Of a DNA stretch of 64,000 nt, positions 26,297 to 36,215 are shown piece by piece; positions within the stretch are counted from its first letter, which is position 1; every line of letters starts with the position of its first letter. The stretch covers positions 141,862 through 205,861 of the forward strand of contig NZ_CANLER010000009.1 of the NCBI RefSeq assembly GCF_947489715.1. Reading direction: 5' to 3'. The notes beneath the pieces were generated by a model. The model worked only from the letters and a program-made list of their open reading frames with translations. It had not been told where the DNA came from and made no database searches. The translations under genes and the position numbers were made by a program. This stretch comes from an uncultured Roseovarius sp. (GTDB lineage: Bacteria; Pseudomonadota; Alphaproteobacteria; Rhodobacterales; Rhodobacteraceae).

Positions 26297-26643
26297 AGCT
26301 CATCGAGCATTTGCCATTTATGGCATCAGCACCCTAGGTGATGGTCTTTACCTTCGACTTTGCTGACGAGTGTTTGCGAGCGGCGAAGTGCGATTATTTG
26401 GCGGCCTTCTCACCCAGGCTTGTAAACGTTTCGGATTGTGGGCCTATTTCCAGTCCTTAGTGATAGGGCAAGAGATGCTGATCTATTTTGCCTAATCGCC
26501 CTTAGTTGCCCAGACTTGTAATCGCGTTACGGCACTTCATAATAAGGGAAAACGACTGAGCGCCGGCCCATGGCCGACGCTCTGTTTTCGACGCAGGTGT
26601 TGCAAGATACCTCAATGCGTCAAATAGGTTGGCATTTCTTGGC
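26297..26643. other. Intergenic region with terminator, otherwise no gene
   Basis: About 350 bp between the convergent GntR and peptide-binding-protein genes. Apart from the hairpin at 26558-26582 no gene or repeat is evident. Confidence 0.5.
26558..26587. terminator. Bidirectional hairpin terminator
   Basis: GAGCGCCGGCC (26558-26568) pairs with GGCCGACGCTC (26572-26582) with one mismatch and a three-base loop, followed by TGTTTTC on the plus strand and preceded by the complement of a T-rich tract (GTCGTTTT) on the minus strand. It lies 62 bp after the minus-strand binding-protein stop, so it mainly serves that gene. Confidence 0.7.
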
Positions 26644-28239
26644 TTACTTAAGCCACCAACGCTCCATCCAACGCTCGCCATCCATATCCCAGTTTGTGGC
26701 AATCTCATCGGGCATCCCAACATCATCGGTTACGCCAAAGACATAGGATGCGAACATCGGGATGGCAGAGCCGCCTTCTTCGTTGAGGATCTTCTGCATC
26801 TCGAAATACATATCGCGACGTTTGGCATCGTCCAGCTCGGCGCGCGCTTCGACCAACAACTTGTCAAACCTTTCATGTGACCATTTACTTTCGTTCCACG
26901 AAACGCCTGTCTGATACGTGGTCGAGAACATCTGATCTTCGACGGGCCGTCCGCTCCAATAGCTTGTGATGAAGGGTGATTTGATCCAGTGATCGGCCCA
27001 GAACCCATCATTGGGTTCACGCGAAACCTTCAGATCAATCCCCGCGCCCTTGGCCGAATTCTGGATCAAGACTGCCGCATCAAGAGCCCCTGCAAAGGCA
27101 GCATCTGATGCGTGCAGCGTCAGCGCAATCGTATCCAGACCAGATTCCTTGAGGTAGAATTTGGCCTTGTCGGGGTCGTATTCACGCTGCTCCAAATCAG
27201 TGTTGAAGAAGCGCTGCCCTGATCCAATTGGGTGGTCGTTGCCCAGTTCGCCATAGCCGAACAGGATCTTGTCGACCAGTTCTTGCCGGTTGATCGCATA
27301 TTTGACGGCCAGACGGATATTGTTGTCGTCAAACGGCGCCGTATCCGACAGCATCGGGAAAGAATAATGCAGTGTGCCTGTCGCGGTTTTCAGATTGACG
27401 CCGGGTTTGCGCCCCATCAGGGCAGCGGTCTTTAGGTCCACGCGGTCGATCGCGTGAACATCCCCGGAAACCAGTGCTGTGGTGCGCGCGTTCTGATCGA
27501 TGATGGCCAGCACCTCGATCGTATCGAAATGCGCTACCTCGTCGCTCCAGTGGTTGGCATGGCGCGACAGCCTGCTGGTGATCCCGGCCTGGTAGCCATC
27601 GAGCTTGTAGGCACCACAACCGACATGATCCTGCCAGTTCATCGTGCCGTCATCATTCGCGGGCATGACCGGCAGGTGGTAATCGGTCAGGATAAAGGGA
27701 AAATCGGCATTGCCGGCCTCTAACTCAAACACCACGGTATTCTTGCCATCGGCATTCATCTTGGTGACCGGCGCAACCAATGGCGCTGCGGCCGAGCTTG
27801 TGCCTTCTTTGCGGTGATGGTTGATGGATGCAATGACATCATCAGCCGTTACGGTGCGGCCATTGTGGAATTCAACACCATCCCGCAGTGTGAAGGTCCA
27901 GGTTTTTGCGTCCGGCGACGCCTCCCACGATTCCGCCACCGAGGGCTGCAGGCTGCCATCGGGGCCGATCTGGGTCAGGTAACCCTGATACCCTCCAAGC
28001 GCGAGCCCGATGGTGTAGCCGTTCTCGATGATGCCCGGATCCAAGACATCAGTGGACGCTCCGTGGCCACGCGCAACCCGCATGTGGCCACCTTTTTTGG
28101 GCGTTGCGGCATTAACCTTATCTGCGGCGAGAGTTAGCGCCGAAACACTCACCCCGGCGGCAAGGCCCTGCTGTATGAAGCTGCGCCGTGAGATATGCTT
28201 GGACTTCAGCTGTTCCGTAAGCTTTTTGAATCTTTCCAT
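26644..28239 (-). CDS. Peptide/opine-type ABC substrate-binding protein with Tat signal (orphan)
   Basis: Family 5 (DppA/OppA type) binding protein of 531 aa. The N-terminus carries a twin-arginine signal (HISRRSFIQQ) followed by a hydrophobic stretch and a probable cut near VNA-AT, so it is exported folded. Body motifs include LRDGVEFHNGRTVTADDVIA and LAVKYAINRQELVDKILFG, typical of the family. It is the last gene after the amidinotransferase-like and M20 genes and has no permease next to it; it may share the Dpp-type permease encoded 8 kb away. Ligand unknown, possibly a ureido- or guanidino-compound. Confidence 0.9.
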   Translation of the reverse strand: MERFKKLTEQLKSKHISRRSFIQQGLAAGVSVSALTLAADKVNAATPKKGGHMRVARGHGASTDVLDPGIIENGYTIGLALGGYQGYLTQIGPDGSLQPSVAESWEASPDAKTWTFTLRDGVEFHNGRTVTADDVIASINHHRKEGTSSAAAPLVAPVTKMNADGKNTVVFELEAGNADFPFILTDYHLPVMPANDDGTMNWQDHVGCGAYKLDGYQAGITSRLSRHANHWSDEVAHFDTIEVLAIIDQNARTTALVSGDVHAIDRVDLKTAALMGRKPGVNLKTATGTLHYSFPMLSDTAPFDDNNIRLAVKYAINRQELVDKILFGYGELGNDHPIGSGQRFFNTDLEQREYDPDKAKFYLKESGLDTIALTLHASDAAFAGALDAAVLIQNSAKGAGIDLKVSREPNDGFWADHWIKSPFITSYWSGRPVEDQMFSTTYQTGVSWNESKWSHERFDKLLVEARAELDDAKRRDMYFEMQKILNEEGGSAIPMFASYVFGVTDDVGMPDEIATNWDMDGERWMERWWLK

Positions 28240-28272
28240 TTTTTTCCTCCCTGGTTTCGACCTGTAAGGTGA

Positions 28273-29541
28273 CTAGGCCGGTATTATATCATGTGTTTGG
28301 TTTTCCGGGTGCCCAACTGCCGAAGATAGGTGTAACGCGGCCCCCAAGAGAACGTTGCACCCTGCCTCAAGATGGCTCTGTTCTGCGCTTTCGGCTTCAT
28401 TGTGACTTAGCCCGTCTTTGCACGGCACAAAGACCATGGCAGTGGGCACTTTTCTGGCGATCTGACAGGCATCGTGGCCCGCACCGGATACCATCTGTCG
28501 ACGCGGATATCCGTATGCTGTCGTAGCGGCCTGGATCGCTTCGACGCAAGCCGGCGCAAAGCGTACCGGTGGATTGTGCCAGATCATCTGAAGATTGACG
28601 CTGGCCGCCGTTTCCCGTGCCACGGCGTCACGCAGCGCCTCATCCATCCTGCTTAGCACCGCATCGTCCGGGTTGCGGAAATCGACGGTGAATTGCACCT
28701 CGCCGGGAACTGTATTGCGAGAATTCGGTGTGACATGCATTTCACCCACAGTTCCGACACTGTCGGGCGCGAATTCCAGAGCAATGTCCTGCACTGCCAG
28801 AACCAGTCGCGATGCCGCCACAAGTGCGTCGCGCCGCCCCGCCATCGGGGTCGAGCCTGAATGGGCATCGCGCCCCGATACTGTCACGTCATACCAGCGC
28901 TGTCCCTGTCCGCCGGTGACGACACCGATCACCTGTGCATGGCGTTCCAGAACCGGGCCCTGTTCTATATGTGCTTCCAGAAACGCGCCCAGCTTATGTG
29001 ATCCGCAGGGCATATCACCAGCATATCCGATGCGTTCCAGTTCTTTCGCGAATTGCATGCCATCGGCATCAGTCCTACTCAGCGCGAAGTCGAGATCAAA
29101 GAGCCCGGCGTATACGCCCGAACACAGCATTGCCGGGGCAAAGCGCGCGCCTTCCTCGTTCGTCCAATTGACCACGTCGATTGGCGCATCGGTTTCGATT
29201 CTGTGATCATTCAGGGTTCGGACAATTTCCAAACCCGCCAAGACGCCATAGACGCCGTCGAATTTCCCACCATGCGGTTGCGTATCAAGATGGCTGCCGA
29301 TGCCGATGGGCGTTAGCGCGTTGTCCCGTCCCGGGCGTTGGGCGAACATGTTGCCGAGCCTGTCAATGGTGACGGTGCACCCGGCCTCGCGGCACCAGCT
29401 GGCAAACAGGTCCCGCGCCTCGCGGTCACCGTCTGTCAAGGCCAGGCGACCACACCCGCCGCCAGGTAGCGCGTCGATCCGGGCCATGTCCATGATCGAC
29501 TTCCATAGGCGATCACCATTTATTCGAGGCGCCTTGCTCAT
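28273..29541 (-). CDS. M20-family amidohydrolase (N-carbamoyl-L-amino-acid hydrolase / allantoate amidohydrolase type)
   Basis: Zn-dependent hydrolase of 422 aa. The ATG overlaps the upstream stop as ATGA. Metal-binding motifs are visible: GSHLDTQPHGGKFDGVYGVL (His and bridging Asp), NWTNEEGARF (Glu pair), EAHIEQGPVLE and, near the end, GLSHNEAE. The dimerisation domain (about residues 210-320) is present with DVTVSGRDAHSGSTP. Such enzymes cleave the ureido group of N-carbamoyl amino acids, allantoate or beta-ureido acids, releasing ammonia and CO2. With the hydantoin-racemase family gene and an amidinotransferase-like gene nearby, a role in hydantoin, ureide or guanidino nitrogen use is likely. 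Confidence 0.9.
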   Translation of the reverse strand: MSKAPRINGDRLWKSIMDMARIDALPGGGCGRLALTDGDREARDLFASWCREAGCTVTIDRLGNMFAQRPGRDNALTPIGIGSHLDTQPHGGKFDGVYGVLAGLEIVRTLNDHRIETDAPIDVVNWTNEEGARFAPAMLCSGVYAGLFDLDFALSRTDADGMQFAKELERIGYAGDMPCGSHKLGAFLEAHIEQGPVLERHAQVIGVVTGGQGQRWYDVTVSGRDAHSGSTPMAGRRDALVAASRLVLAVQDIALEFAPDSVGTVGEMHVTPNSRNTVPGEVQFTVDFRNPDDAVLSRMDEALRDAVARETAASVNLQMIWHNPPVRFAPACVEAIQAATTAYGYPRRQMVSGAGHDACQIARKVPTAMVFVPCKDGLSHNEAESAEQSHLEAGCNVLLGAALHLSSAVGHPENQTHDIIPA

Positions 29542-30431
29542 GCCTCTTCGCGGCAAAGCGCCTGGCTGAGACAATGCACGCCGCCGCCACCGAGGGTGAA
29601 CATTGACATATCCGGGTCATATACCTCGAACCCCAGGGCGCGCATCTTGGCGTTCAGATCATCGGCGCCCGCCATCGACAACACCTTACCATTCCCCATC
29701 GCCACCAGGTTGACGCCCAAATTCTTGGCCTCGCGATACTCGACCTCGACGATGTCGATGCCCCAACCGCGGACCACATCCACCAGCCAGGGCTCCATCG
29801 CATCAACACACGCCACGACCAGTTTCTCAGCCAGCGGCACGATCAGCCCGTCCATATGCACGAATTCACGGCTGATCGGGGCCACGACGGCTTCCCAGCC
29901 TTCGGCGCGTACGAAATCTGCCACTTGTTCGCTGCCGTCCTTTTCCGAGCGTTCGCCGCAATACCCGATTAGGACCCGGCCCGGTTCGATGATGTTGAAA
30001 TCACCACCTTCGAAATGCCCCGCCGTCGCGAATTGCCAGATCGGCACATCGTGATCCTGATAGAACTTGATCACCGTGGCATAGTCAGCGCGGCGGCATT
30101 TCAGCTGCATGTGGCACACGAGCGGGCCCCACGGTGTCATGGCCGAGCTGTCACGGGCAAAGAAATTTCGGTGTAGCGCCTCGTCTGATTCCAGGTAATG
30201 GCAGGTCACGTCATTTTCTTCGTAGATTGCCACCATCTCGGAATGCTGTTTCATCGCCAGTTGCAAATCAAACCGATGCCCGGTCTTTTCGGCATTGGCC
30301 AGTGTCCGCCCAATCAGTGGGCCAGCCTCAACCCAGCGGTAATAGTCCGGCCTGCCCAGCAGCACATCCTTCAGCTTGGTGTAATCGTTGTTGATGCCCC
30401 ACTTCGAAACATGTTTCGTATGATCTTTCAC
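29538..30431 (-). CDS. Amidinotransferase / arginine-deiminase superfamily protein
   Basis: Guanidine-modifying enzyme of 297 aa. Conserved superfamily residues are visible: FFARDSSAMTPWG (substrate-binding RD), AGHFEGGDFN (GGD), REFVHMDG (catalytic His) and GGGGVHCLSQ with nucleophile Cys287. DDAH, arginine deiminase and amidinotransferases share these, and the size suits a hydrolase such as dimethylarginine or another guanidino-acid hydrolase. It is translationally coupled (ATGA) to the M20 amidohydrolase and divergent from a LysR gene. The product of guanidine hydrolysis (a ureido acid) would be a natural substrate for the M20 enzyme; that link is inference. Confidence 0.88.
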   Translation of the reverse strand: MKDHTKHVSKWGINNDYTKLKDVLLGRPDYYRWVEAGPLIGRTLANAEKTGHRFDLQLAMKQHSEMVAIYEENDVTCHYLESDEALHRNFFARDSSAMTPWGPLVCHMQLKCRRADYATVIKFYQDHDVPIWQFATAGHFEGGDFNIIEPGRVLIGYCGERSEKDGSEQVADFVRAEGWEAVVAPISREFVHMDGLIVPLAEKLVVACVDAMEPWLVDVVRGWGIDIVEVEYREAKNLGVNLVAMGNGKVLSMAGADDLNAKMRALGFEVYDPDMSMFTLGGGGVHCLSQALCREEA

Positions 30432-30474
30432 AGTTTATCTCCTGGTTTGCCCGCTAGGCCCCAGGTTGACGCAA

Positions 30475-30493
30475 AATTTAATTGCAATAAATT
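30475..30493. promoter_or_regulatory. Inverted repeat, probable LysR operator
   Basis: AATTTA (30475-30480) and TAAATT (30488-30493) flank the palindrome ATTGCAAT core, in the short gap between the divergent amidinotransferase and LysR genes. The symmetry and spacing fit a LysR-type box. Confidence 0.55.
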
Positions 30494-30535
30494 ACAAATA
30501 CCAAAATCTTAATTGTACGGATATGCAAGTTTCTG

Positions 30536-31456
30536 ATGCTGCCACCATCCCTTTCCAAAGCTGATCTGCACCTTCTTCACGTGTTTCTAAGCGTCGTCGA
30601 AGCCCGTGGATTTTCCGCGGCCCAGATCGAGCTGAACGTTTCTGCATCGACCATCTCTCGGCAGATCACGAATCTGGAAACTAGGCTTGCCATGAAATTA
30701 TGCCAGCGCGGTCGGTCTGGTTTTCGTCTCACGGAAAAAGGTGAGGTGGTCTACCGTGCGACCCAACGCCTGTTTGCGTCCGTACGGGATTTCAGTGAAA
30801 CCATAGACGGTTCCCGGGGGATGCTGGTGGGAAATCTGGCCGTCGCCGTCATCGACAACTGGGTATTCAACGACGCGTCGCCCTTTGCTACGGCGTTGAG
30901 TGAATTCATAGAAATGGCGCCGGATGTCACGATCGAGCTGTTTTCGCTAGCGCCAGACGATATTGAATTAGCGGTGCAGGATACTCAGGTATCGCTGGGG
31001 ATTGGCGTCTTTCACAAGCATAAGCCTGGCCTGATCTATGAATCGATAGGGCTTGAGAAGATCGGTTTGTATTGCGCCAAGGGTCATCCGCTGTTTGACG
31101 AACGAGACGCAGCGAAAATTCGCGAAATATTACAGTACTCTAAATATGCCAAACGCGCGTATCTGAAAGAACGCGAGGTGGCGCCGATTTCGCGCGGGCT
31201 GAAAACCGGCGCGCTTGCCCATCAGATCGAAGGTATTGCCCACCTGATAATGACCGGCGAGTTCATCGGTTACCTGCCAGAACAATACGCAAAAGTATGG
31301 GTGCGGGAACGGAAAATGATGTCGGTCGACGCAGGCAAGTTCGATCAACCCTCTGAAATAAAGCTTGTCAAAAAAAGGGGCGTCGAACAGAATCTCGTAA
31401 CACAGACATTCGAAGACCTCGTTCTTAAAAGCGTCTTGCCGGATTGCGCAAATTAA
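30536..31456 (+). CDS. LysR-family regulator
   Basis: Regulator of 306 aa with an N-terminal winged helix (about residues 8-66; FLSVVEARGFSAAQIELNVS and STISRQITNLETRL) and a periplasmic-binding-like C-terminal effector domain (about 95-295). It is divergent from the amidinotransferase-M20-binding protein operon, the usual LysR arrangement, and likely activates it in response to a pathway compound. Ribosome-site match upstream of ATG 30536 is weak, so the start is tentative. Confidence 0.9.
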   Translation: MLPPSLSKADLHLLHVFLSVVEARGFSAAQIELNVSASTISRQITNLETRLAMKLCQRGRSGFRLTEKGEVVYRATQRLFASVRDFSETIDGSRGMLVGNLAVAVIDNWVFNDASPFATALSEFIEMAPDVTIELFSLAPDDIELAVQDTQVSLGIGVFHKHKPGLIYESIGLEKIGLYCAKGHPLFDERDAAKIREILQYSKYAKRAYLKEREVAPISRGLKTGALAHQIEGIAHLIMTGEFIGYLPEQYAKVWVRERKMMSVDAGKFDQPSEIKLVKKRGVEQNLVTQTFEDLVLKSVLPDCAN

Positions 31457-31637
31457 CGCGACTCAGGGAACCCAACATGAATTTTCGGGCGGCTGTTTCG
31501 CCGGTCAGATCAGTTTCGACCACAAAATCCAAGAGGTTGCACAGAGCATGAAACGTGGCAGTGCATGAAAAAGCTGAGCTTTGAAGTCGAACGCAGTGTT
31601 CAACCGGAGCCCCCGATTTCATCGCGGCAATGATCTA

Positions 31638-33080
31638 TTAAAGGGCCGGGCGATTACCAGCGTTGTTGAGCCACGGGTTTGCTTGCTGCAATGCCTGGCC
31701 CACACGGAACACCCGTTGATCGTCCAGATGGCGAGCAACAATCTGGATGCTGGTTGGCAACCCGTTCCCACCAATACCTGATGGAACCGACAACACTGGG
31801 CAGCGCCCTAACATGTTGAACGGATGGCAGAGTGTCCAGCCGTACATCGGATTGACGGATTTACCATTGATCTTGAGGGTGTCCGCCGGGTTCTGGTCTG
31901 CTGGTATCTCATGGTGCCCAAGGGTCGGGCAGATGAACGCGTAACACTCCTCCAGAACAGCACCAAAGGCGCGACCCATCTGCATTTGGGTTTCATAGGC
32001 GTCGTAGAATTCCGTGCTGCTCGTGTTTTTGTTGGCCTCCACACAATACGCTGCCCAGGGGGAGGCGAGAGATGGGTCAGTCTCGACGACCGAAGCCATG
32101 TAACCGCCGAAGAGATGATCAAGATAGACCTCAACAGCGCGATCGGCGCGGGCGGTCCAGCTCAGGTCAATCTCGATCAGTTCAGCACCGAGGTCCTTGA
32201 ACGTATCAAGAGTACGCAGGGTGTTGGCCCTGACATGATCGTCGATTTCAAAGAAATTAAGATCCATCGACCAGGCGATTTTCAGCCCTTTCAGGCCTTC
32301 ATGGTGCAGTGGCAGTTCGTATTTGGGCCGGAGTGAGGCGTTGTCAAAGGGATGCGGGCCGCACATGATATTCTGCATCAGCGCCACATCTTCGACCGTT
32401 CGGCCCATGGGGCCGACGACCGCGTACATGTCATAGGCAAAGGCAGTGTTGTCCGGGTTGCGACCATAGGGCGGCTTGTACCCCACCACGCCGCAGCAGG
32501 CGGCGGGAATGCGGATTGATCCGCCGATGTCAGATCCGGTCGCCAGTGGGCTGCTGCCCGCGGCAAGTGACGCACCCGACCCGCCAGAAGATCCGCCACA
32601 GGTATAGTCAAGCCCCCAGGGCGTTCGCGTCACACCATGAATCCGGGTGTCGGTGGTACCAGCGCAGCAGAATTCTGGTGTGGTGGTCTGAGCGTGATAG
32701 AACGCGCCGGCATCCAACAACCGTTGTGCCGCAAATTGGGTTTCGGTACTGATATTGTCCTGATAATAGAGCGACCCGTGGGTGACCTTCTCGCCGATCA
32801 GGTCCACCTCATCCTTCATCGCGACAGGCAGCCCTTCGAGTGGCCGAATATCCGTAGCACCACTAGCATAGCGCGCCTCGGCGGCCCGTGCCAGTATCAT
32901 CGCCTTGTCGAAATGGGTGGCAGTGAAGGCGTTGATCTTTGGTTCGACCTCTTCCGTGCGGGCAATCAGGTTCTCGAGATATTCCACCGGGGACAGGCTG
33001 TGCGCCCGGAACTTTGAGAGCACATCGGTTGCCGAAAGGTAGCAGAGATCGAGATCGGCTTTGGTCAGTGTTGTCGTCAT
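31638..33080 (-). CDS. Amidase-signature enzyme 1
   Basis: Amidase of 480 aa with the Ser-cisSer-Lys triad: Lys89 (AMKDEVD), Ser164 (CGGSSGGSG) and nucleophile Ser188 (GSDIGGSIR), with the 75- and 24-residue spacings of the family. Start [12 protein letters not shown] matches that of the second amidase (MSDLELCYLP). Substrate could be an aryl, aliphatic or peptide amide. It is the last gene of the Dpp-type operon, 16 bp after amidase 2, to which it is clearly paralogous. Confidence 0.93.
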   Translation of the reverse strand: MTTTLTKADLDLCYLSATDVLSKFRAHSLSPVEYLENLIARTEEVEPKINAFTATHFDKAMILARAAEARYASGATDIRPLEGLPVAMKDEVDLIGEKVTHGSLYYQDNISTETQFAAQRLLDAGAFYHAQTTTPEFCCAGTTDTRIHGVTRTPWGLDYTCGGSSGGSGASLAAGSSPLATGSDIGGSIRIPAACCGVVGYKPPYGRNPDNTAFAYDMYAVVGPMGRTVEDVALMQNIMCGPHPFDNASLRPKYELPLHHEGLKGLKIAWSMDLNFFEIDDHVRANTLRTLDTFKDLGAELIEIDLSWTARADRAVEVYLDHLFGGYMASVVETDPSLASPWAAYCVEANKNTSSTEFYDAYETQMQMGRAFGAVLEECYAFICPTLGHHEIPADQNPADTLKINGKSVNPMYGWTLCHPFNMLGRCPVLSVPSGIGGNGLPTSIQIVARHLDDQRVFRVGQALQQANPWLNNAGNRPAL

Positions 33081-33096
33081 GGGGCTCTCCTTTGGG

Positions 33097-34521
33097 TCAG
33101 AGGTTGGGCCGATGGGCGGCGCAATCGAAAAACGGTGTGACCTGTTCCAGCGCAGCAGCGACGCGGAAAACACGCGGGTCGTCAAAAGAACGCCCAACAA
33201 CCTGCACGCCCATCGGCAATCCGCTGTCGGCGATGCCTGTCGGGACGGCCAGAACGGGCAGGCGGTTCAGCATGTTGAACTGCGGCAACAGGTGGAATTC
33301 ATAATCGGTGTCGATCTCGCGCCCGCTCACGATCATTGTTTCCCAGAGCGGCTGCTCGGCGCGCACCTCGTGGGTGATGAAAGCAGGGCAGATCATGGCA
33401 TGGGCACGTTCCAGAACGGGCGCGATCGAGCTGTACATCTCCGCGGCAAGCTCCTGAGATCGGTAGACTTTTTCGACAGTCGCGGTTTTCGACCGTTCCG
33501 CCAGGAATGCCGTGTAGTCACAAACCAGATCGGGATGCGCTGTGGCCTCTTGCTGCAGGTAATGGCCAAGACCGAAATCCAGATAATCACGCGCGGCATA
33601 GGTGGTCTCGCGCGTCCAGCCCAGATCGACATGTTCGATGATGGCACCCTGATCCGCCAGCCGGTCAAGCGCCTGTAGCGTGTGCGCCCTGACGTCATCG
33701 GCCAGCACTTCGTTTCCCACATCCAACGTATAGGCGAGTGTCAGACCTTTGACGCCCTCATGCTGCAACGGGATATCGATCTGCTCGCGCAGGGTGGCAA
33801 TGTCGCCCGGATGATGCCCCGCGATCACGTTTTGCATCAGCGCGCAGTCGGTCACATGGCGCGCCAGAGGGCCAACAGTGTTGTAGGGGTCAAGGTTGAA
33901 GGGTGGTAAATCCGGCACCCGACCATAGGGCGGTTTGTAACCAACCACACCGCAGGCGGCAGCCGGGCCACGGATGGAGCCCGCGATATCCGAACCGGTT
34001 GCCAGGCTGGACGTGCCCGCAGCCAGCGATGCCGCCGACCCGCCCGAGGAGGACGAGCAGGTGAAGTCGCAGTGCCAGGGGTTGGTGGTGGTGCCATACA
34101 ATCGGCTTGATGTGACCCAGGCACAACAGAATTCGGGCGTCGTGGTGCGGGCATGAAATATCGCTCCGGCATCCCGCAGCCGCGCGGCTACGGGGTGATC
34201 TTCGGTCGCAATCTGCTCCTTGTAGATTAGTGATCCGCTGGTGTTGCGCTGCCCAGCCACATCCATTTCGTCCTTGATGCCGACGGTCAGCCCTTCCAGC
34301 GGGCGCGCCTCACCGGTTCGGGCCATATAGATTTTTTCTGCATGCCGTGCCTGATCCCGTGCCTGATCAAAAAACGTTTCGGTAAAAGCATTCACCACCG
34401 GTTCAACCGCTTCTGCGCGCGCGATCTGTGCCTCCAGCACTTCAACCGGAGAGACCTCGCGGGCGCGAAACATCTCGATCTGCCGGAGCGCCGGCAGGTA
34501 ACAAAGCTCCAGATCGGACAT
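33097..34521 (-). CDS. Amidase-signature enzyme 2
   Basis: Paralogue of the neighbouring amidase, 474 aa, triad Lys83 (GIKDEMD), Ser158 (within CSSSSGGSAA) and Ser182 (GSDIAGSIR). It follows the ABC ATPase by eight bases in one operon. Two tandem amidases after a peptide-type importer suggest stepwise use of an imported amide. A C-terminal subunit or gatekeeper protein is not encoded nearby. Confidence 0.93.
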   Translation of the reverse strand: MSDLELCYLPALRQIEMFRAREVSPVEVLEAQIARAEAVEPVVNAFTETFFDQARDQARHAEKIYMARTGEARPLEGLTVGIKDEMDVAGQRNTSGSLIYKEQIATEDHPVAARLRDAGAIFHARTTTPEFCCAWVTSSRLYGTTTNPWHCDFTCSSSSGGSAASLAAGTSSLATGSDIAGSIRGPAAACGVVGYKPPYGRVPDLPPFNLDPYNTVGPLARHVTDCALMQNVIAGHHPGDIATLREQIDIPLQHEGVKGLTLAYTLDVGNEVLADDVRAHTLQALDRLADQGAIIEHVDLGWTRETTYAARDYLDFGLGHYLQQEATAHPDLVCDYTAFLAERSKTATVEKVYRSQELAAEMYSSIAPVLERAHAMICPAFITHEVRAEQPLWETMIVSGREIDTDYEFHLLPQFNMLNRLPVLAVPTGIADSGLPMGVQVVGRSFDDPRVFRVAAALEQVTPFFDCAAHRPNL

Positions 34522-34529
34522 GTGAACGC

Positions 34530-36212
34530 TTACTCCGTTTCAGAAAACTCAGGCAGTTCGTGTTGCGAGGCGGCAATCAGCGCGCGCGTGTAGTCATGTT
34601 CAGGGGCGTCGAAAATCCGGGCACAGGGATCGGATTCCACAACCTTGCCCTTCAGCAAGACAACCACGCGGTCAGCACAGTGACGCACGACGCTCATGTT
34701 ATGGGTGATGATCAGGGTCGACACGCCGGTGCGTTCCTGAATTTCATTGAGAAGGTTCAGCACTTCGCCCTGAACCGACACATCAAGACCTGCTGTCGGT
34801 TCATCGGCGATGATCAGTTCCGGATCAAGCGCCAGAGCGCGGGCCACGCCGACGCGTCGCGCCTGTCCACCCGATAACTGATGCGGATAGCGACAGGCGA
34901 AACTGGCGGGCAGTCCGACATTTGTCAGCAGCCGATCCAAGGTTTCACGTCGGTCCAGATCACGGCGACCCTGAACGATCAGTGGCTCAAGAATTTGCTC
35001 GCCAATGGTCACCCGCGGGCTGAGGGATCCGACCGGATCCTGAAACATCATCGACGTACAGGCGCGCACGGATTTCAAAACTTGGCTGTCGCAACGCTCT
35101 ACCGTGCGCCCGGTGACAGTTACCGTGCCGCTTTCGGTGCCAACCAATCCCAGAATCGAACGTGCTATTGTCGTTTTGCCTGATCCGCTTTCACCGACCA
35201 GTGCCAGGGTTTCACCCTTGCGCACCGACAAGCTGACATCGCGCACTGCGCGGATAAGCTGAGGCCTGCCACCCAGCCATTTGGGCAGTAGGTCGCGTTT
35301 GATAAAATTGACGCAGAGGTTTGTCACGTCCAGCACCGGAGGTTGATCGGATTTCACCCGGTCAGAAGGCCCTGCAACAATTTCGACCGGCGTATTCAGA
35401 TCGTCGGTCATCGATGGCAGGCGTCTTGTCGGCTGCTCAATCCGTGCCGGATCGCAGCGCAAGAGCATTTTGGTGTAGTCATTCACAGGGTTGGCGAACA
35501 CTTCGGCTACTGGTCCTGCCTCGACGATATCGCCCCGGTTCATCACCAGCACGTCGTCACAGAGGCTTGAAACCACCCCAAGATGATGGGTCACAAATAT
35601 CACCGCGCTTTCGGTTTCATTCTGCAGGCGGCGCAGCAGGTCGAGGATTTCCACTTCCAAAGTGGCATCAAGCGCGGTGGTTGGCTCGTCCGCGATAACT
35701 AAGTCGGGCTCCAGCATCAGGGCCATGGCGATCGACACCCGCTGGCGCTGACCGCCTGACAACTCATAGGGATACATTTTCATCCGCGCCACCGGGTCCG
35801 GCAGGCTGACCCAGTCGAGCGCATCGACACAACGAGACCACTTTTCCTTTTGGCTCCACGGTTCGCGATAGAGAACGTCCATCATCTGTTGGCCGATGGT
35901 CAGCGCTGGCGTCAGGGCGCTCATCGGGTCCTGCGATATATATGAAATTCGGGTGCCGCGTAGGGCGCGCAACTGATCGGGGGTCATGCGCAACAGGTCG
36001 CGCCCTTCGAAATGGACAGCCCCGCTGGTGATCGTGGCGACATCAGGCAAAAGCCGTGTCAGCGCCCAGATCAGGGTGGACTTTCCTGATCCGCTTTCGC
36101 CGACGATGCCCAGCACCTGGTTGCGTTTCAGCGAGAAACTGGCCCAGTTGACCGCAGGGAGCGATCCATATTTGACCGCAAGCTCGTGAACTTCCAATAG
36201 CGTTTCCGTCAT
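34530..36212 (-). CDS. Peptide-type ABC ATPase, two fused nucleotide-binding domains (DppD-DppF type)
   Basis: Fused ATPase of 560 aa. First domain: Walker A GESGSGKST near residue 40, signature LSGGQRQRVSIAMAL, Walker B LVIADEPTTALDA. Second domain (from about residue 290): Walker A GESGSGKTT, signature LSGGQARRVGVARAL, Walker B LIIADEPTAGLDV. Both have the oligopeptide-family C-terminal extension (NDYTKMLL and HDYTRALIAA). It replaces the separate DppD and DppF subunits and energises the adjacent DppB/DppC-like permeases. Confidence 0.95.
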   Translation of the reverse strand: MTETLLEVHELAVKYGSLPAVNWASFSLKRNQVLGIVGESGSGKSTLIWALTRLLPDVATITSGAVHFEGRDLLRMTPDQLRALRGTRISYISQDPMSALTPALTIGQQMMDVLYREPWSQKEKWSRCVDALDWVSLPDPVARMKMYPYELSGGQRQRVSIAMALMLEPDLVIADEPTTALDATLEVEILDLLRRLQNETESAVIFVTHHLGVVSSLCDDVLVMNRGDIVEAGPVAEVFANPVNDYTKMLLRCDPARIEQPTRRLPSMTDDLNTPVEIVAGPSDRVKSDQPPVLDVTNLCVNFIKRDLLPKWLGGRPQLIRAVRDVSLSVRKGETLALVGESGSGKTTIARSILGLVGTESGTVTVTGRTVERCDSQVLKSVRACTSMMFQDPVGSLSPRVTIGEQILEPLIVQGRRDLDRRETLDRLLTNVGLPASFACRYPHQLSGGQARRVGVARALALDPELIIADEPTAGLDVSVQGEVLNLLNEIQERTGVSTLIITHNMSVVRHCADRVVVLLKGKVVESDPCARIFDAPEHDYTRALIAASQHELPEFSETE

Positions 36213-36215
36213 GGC

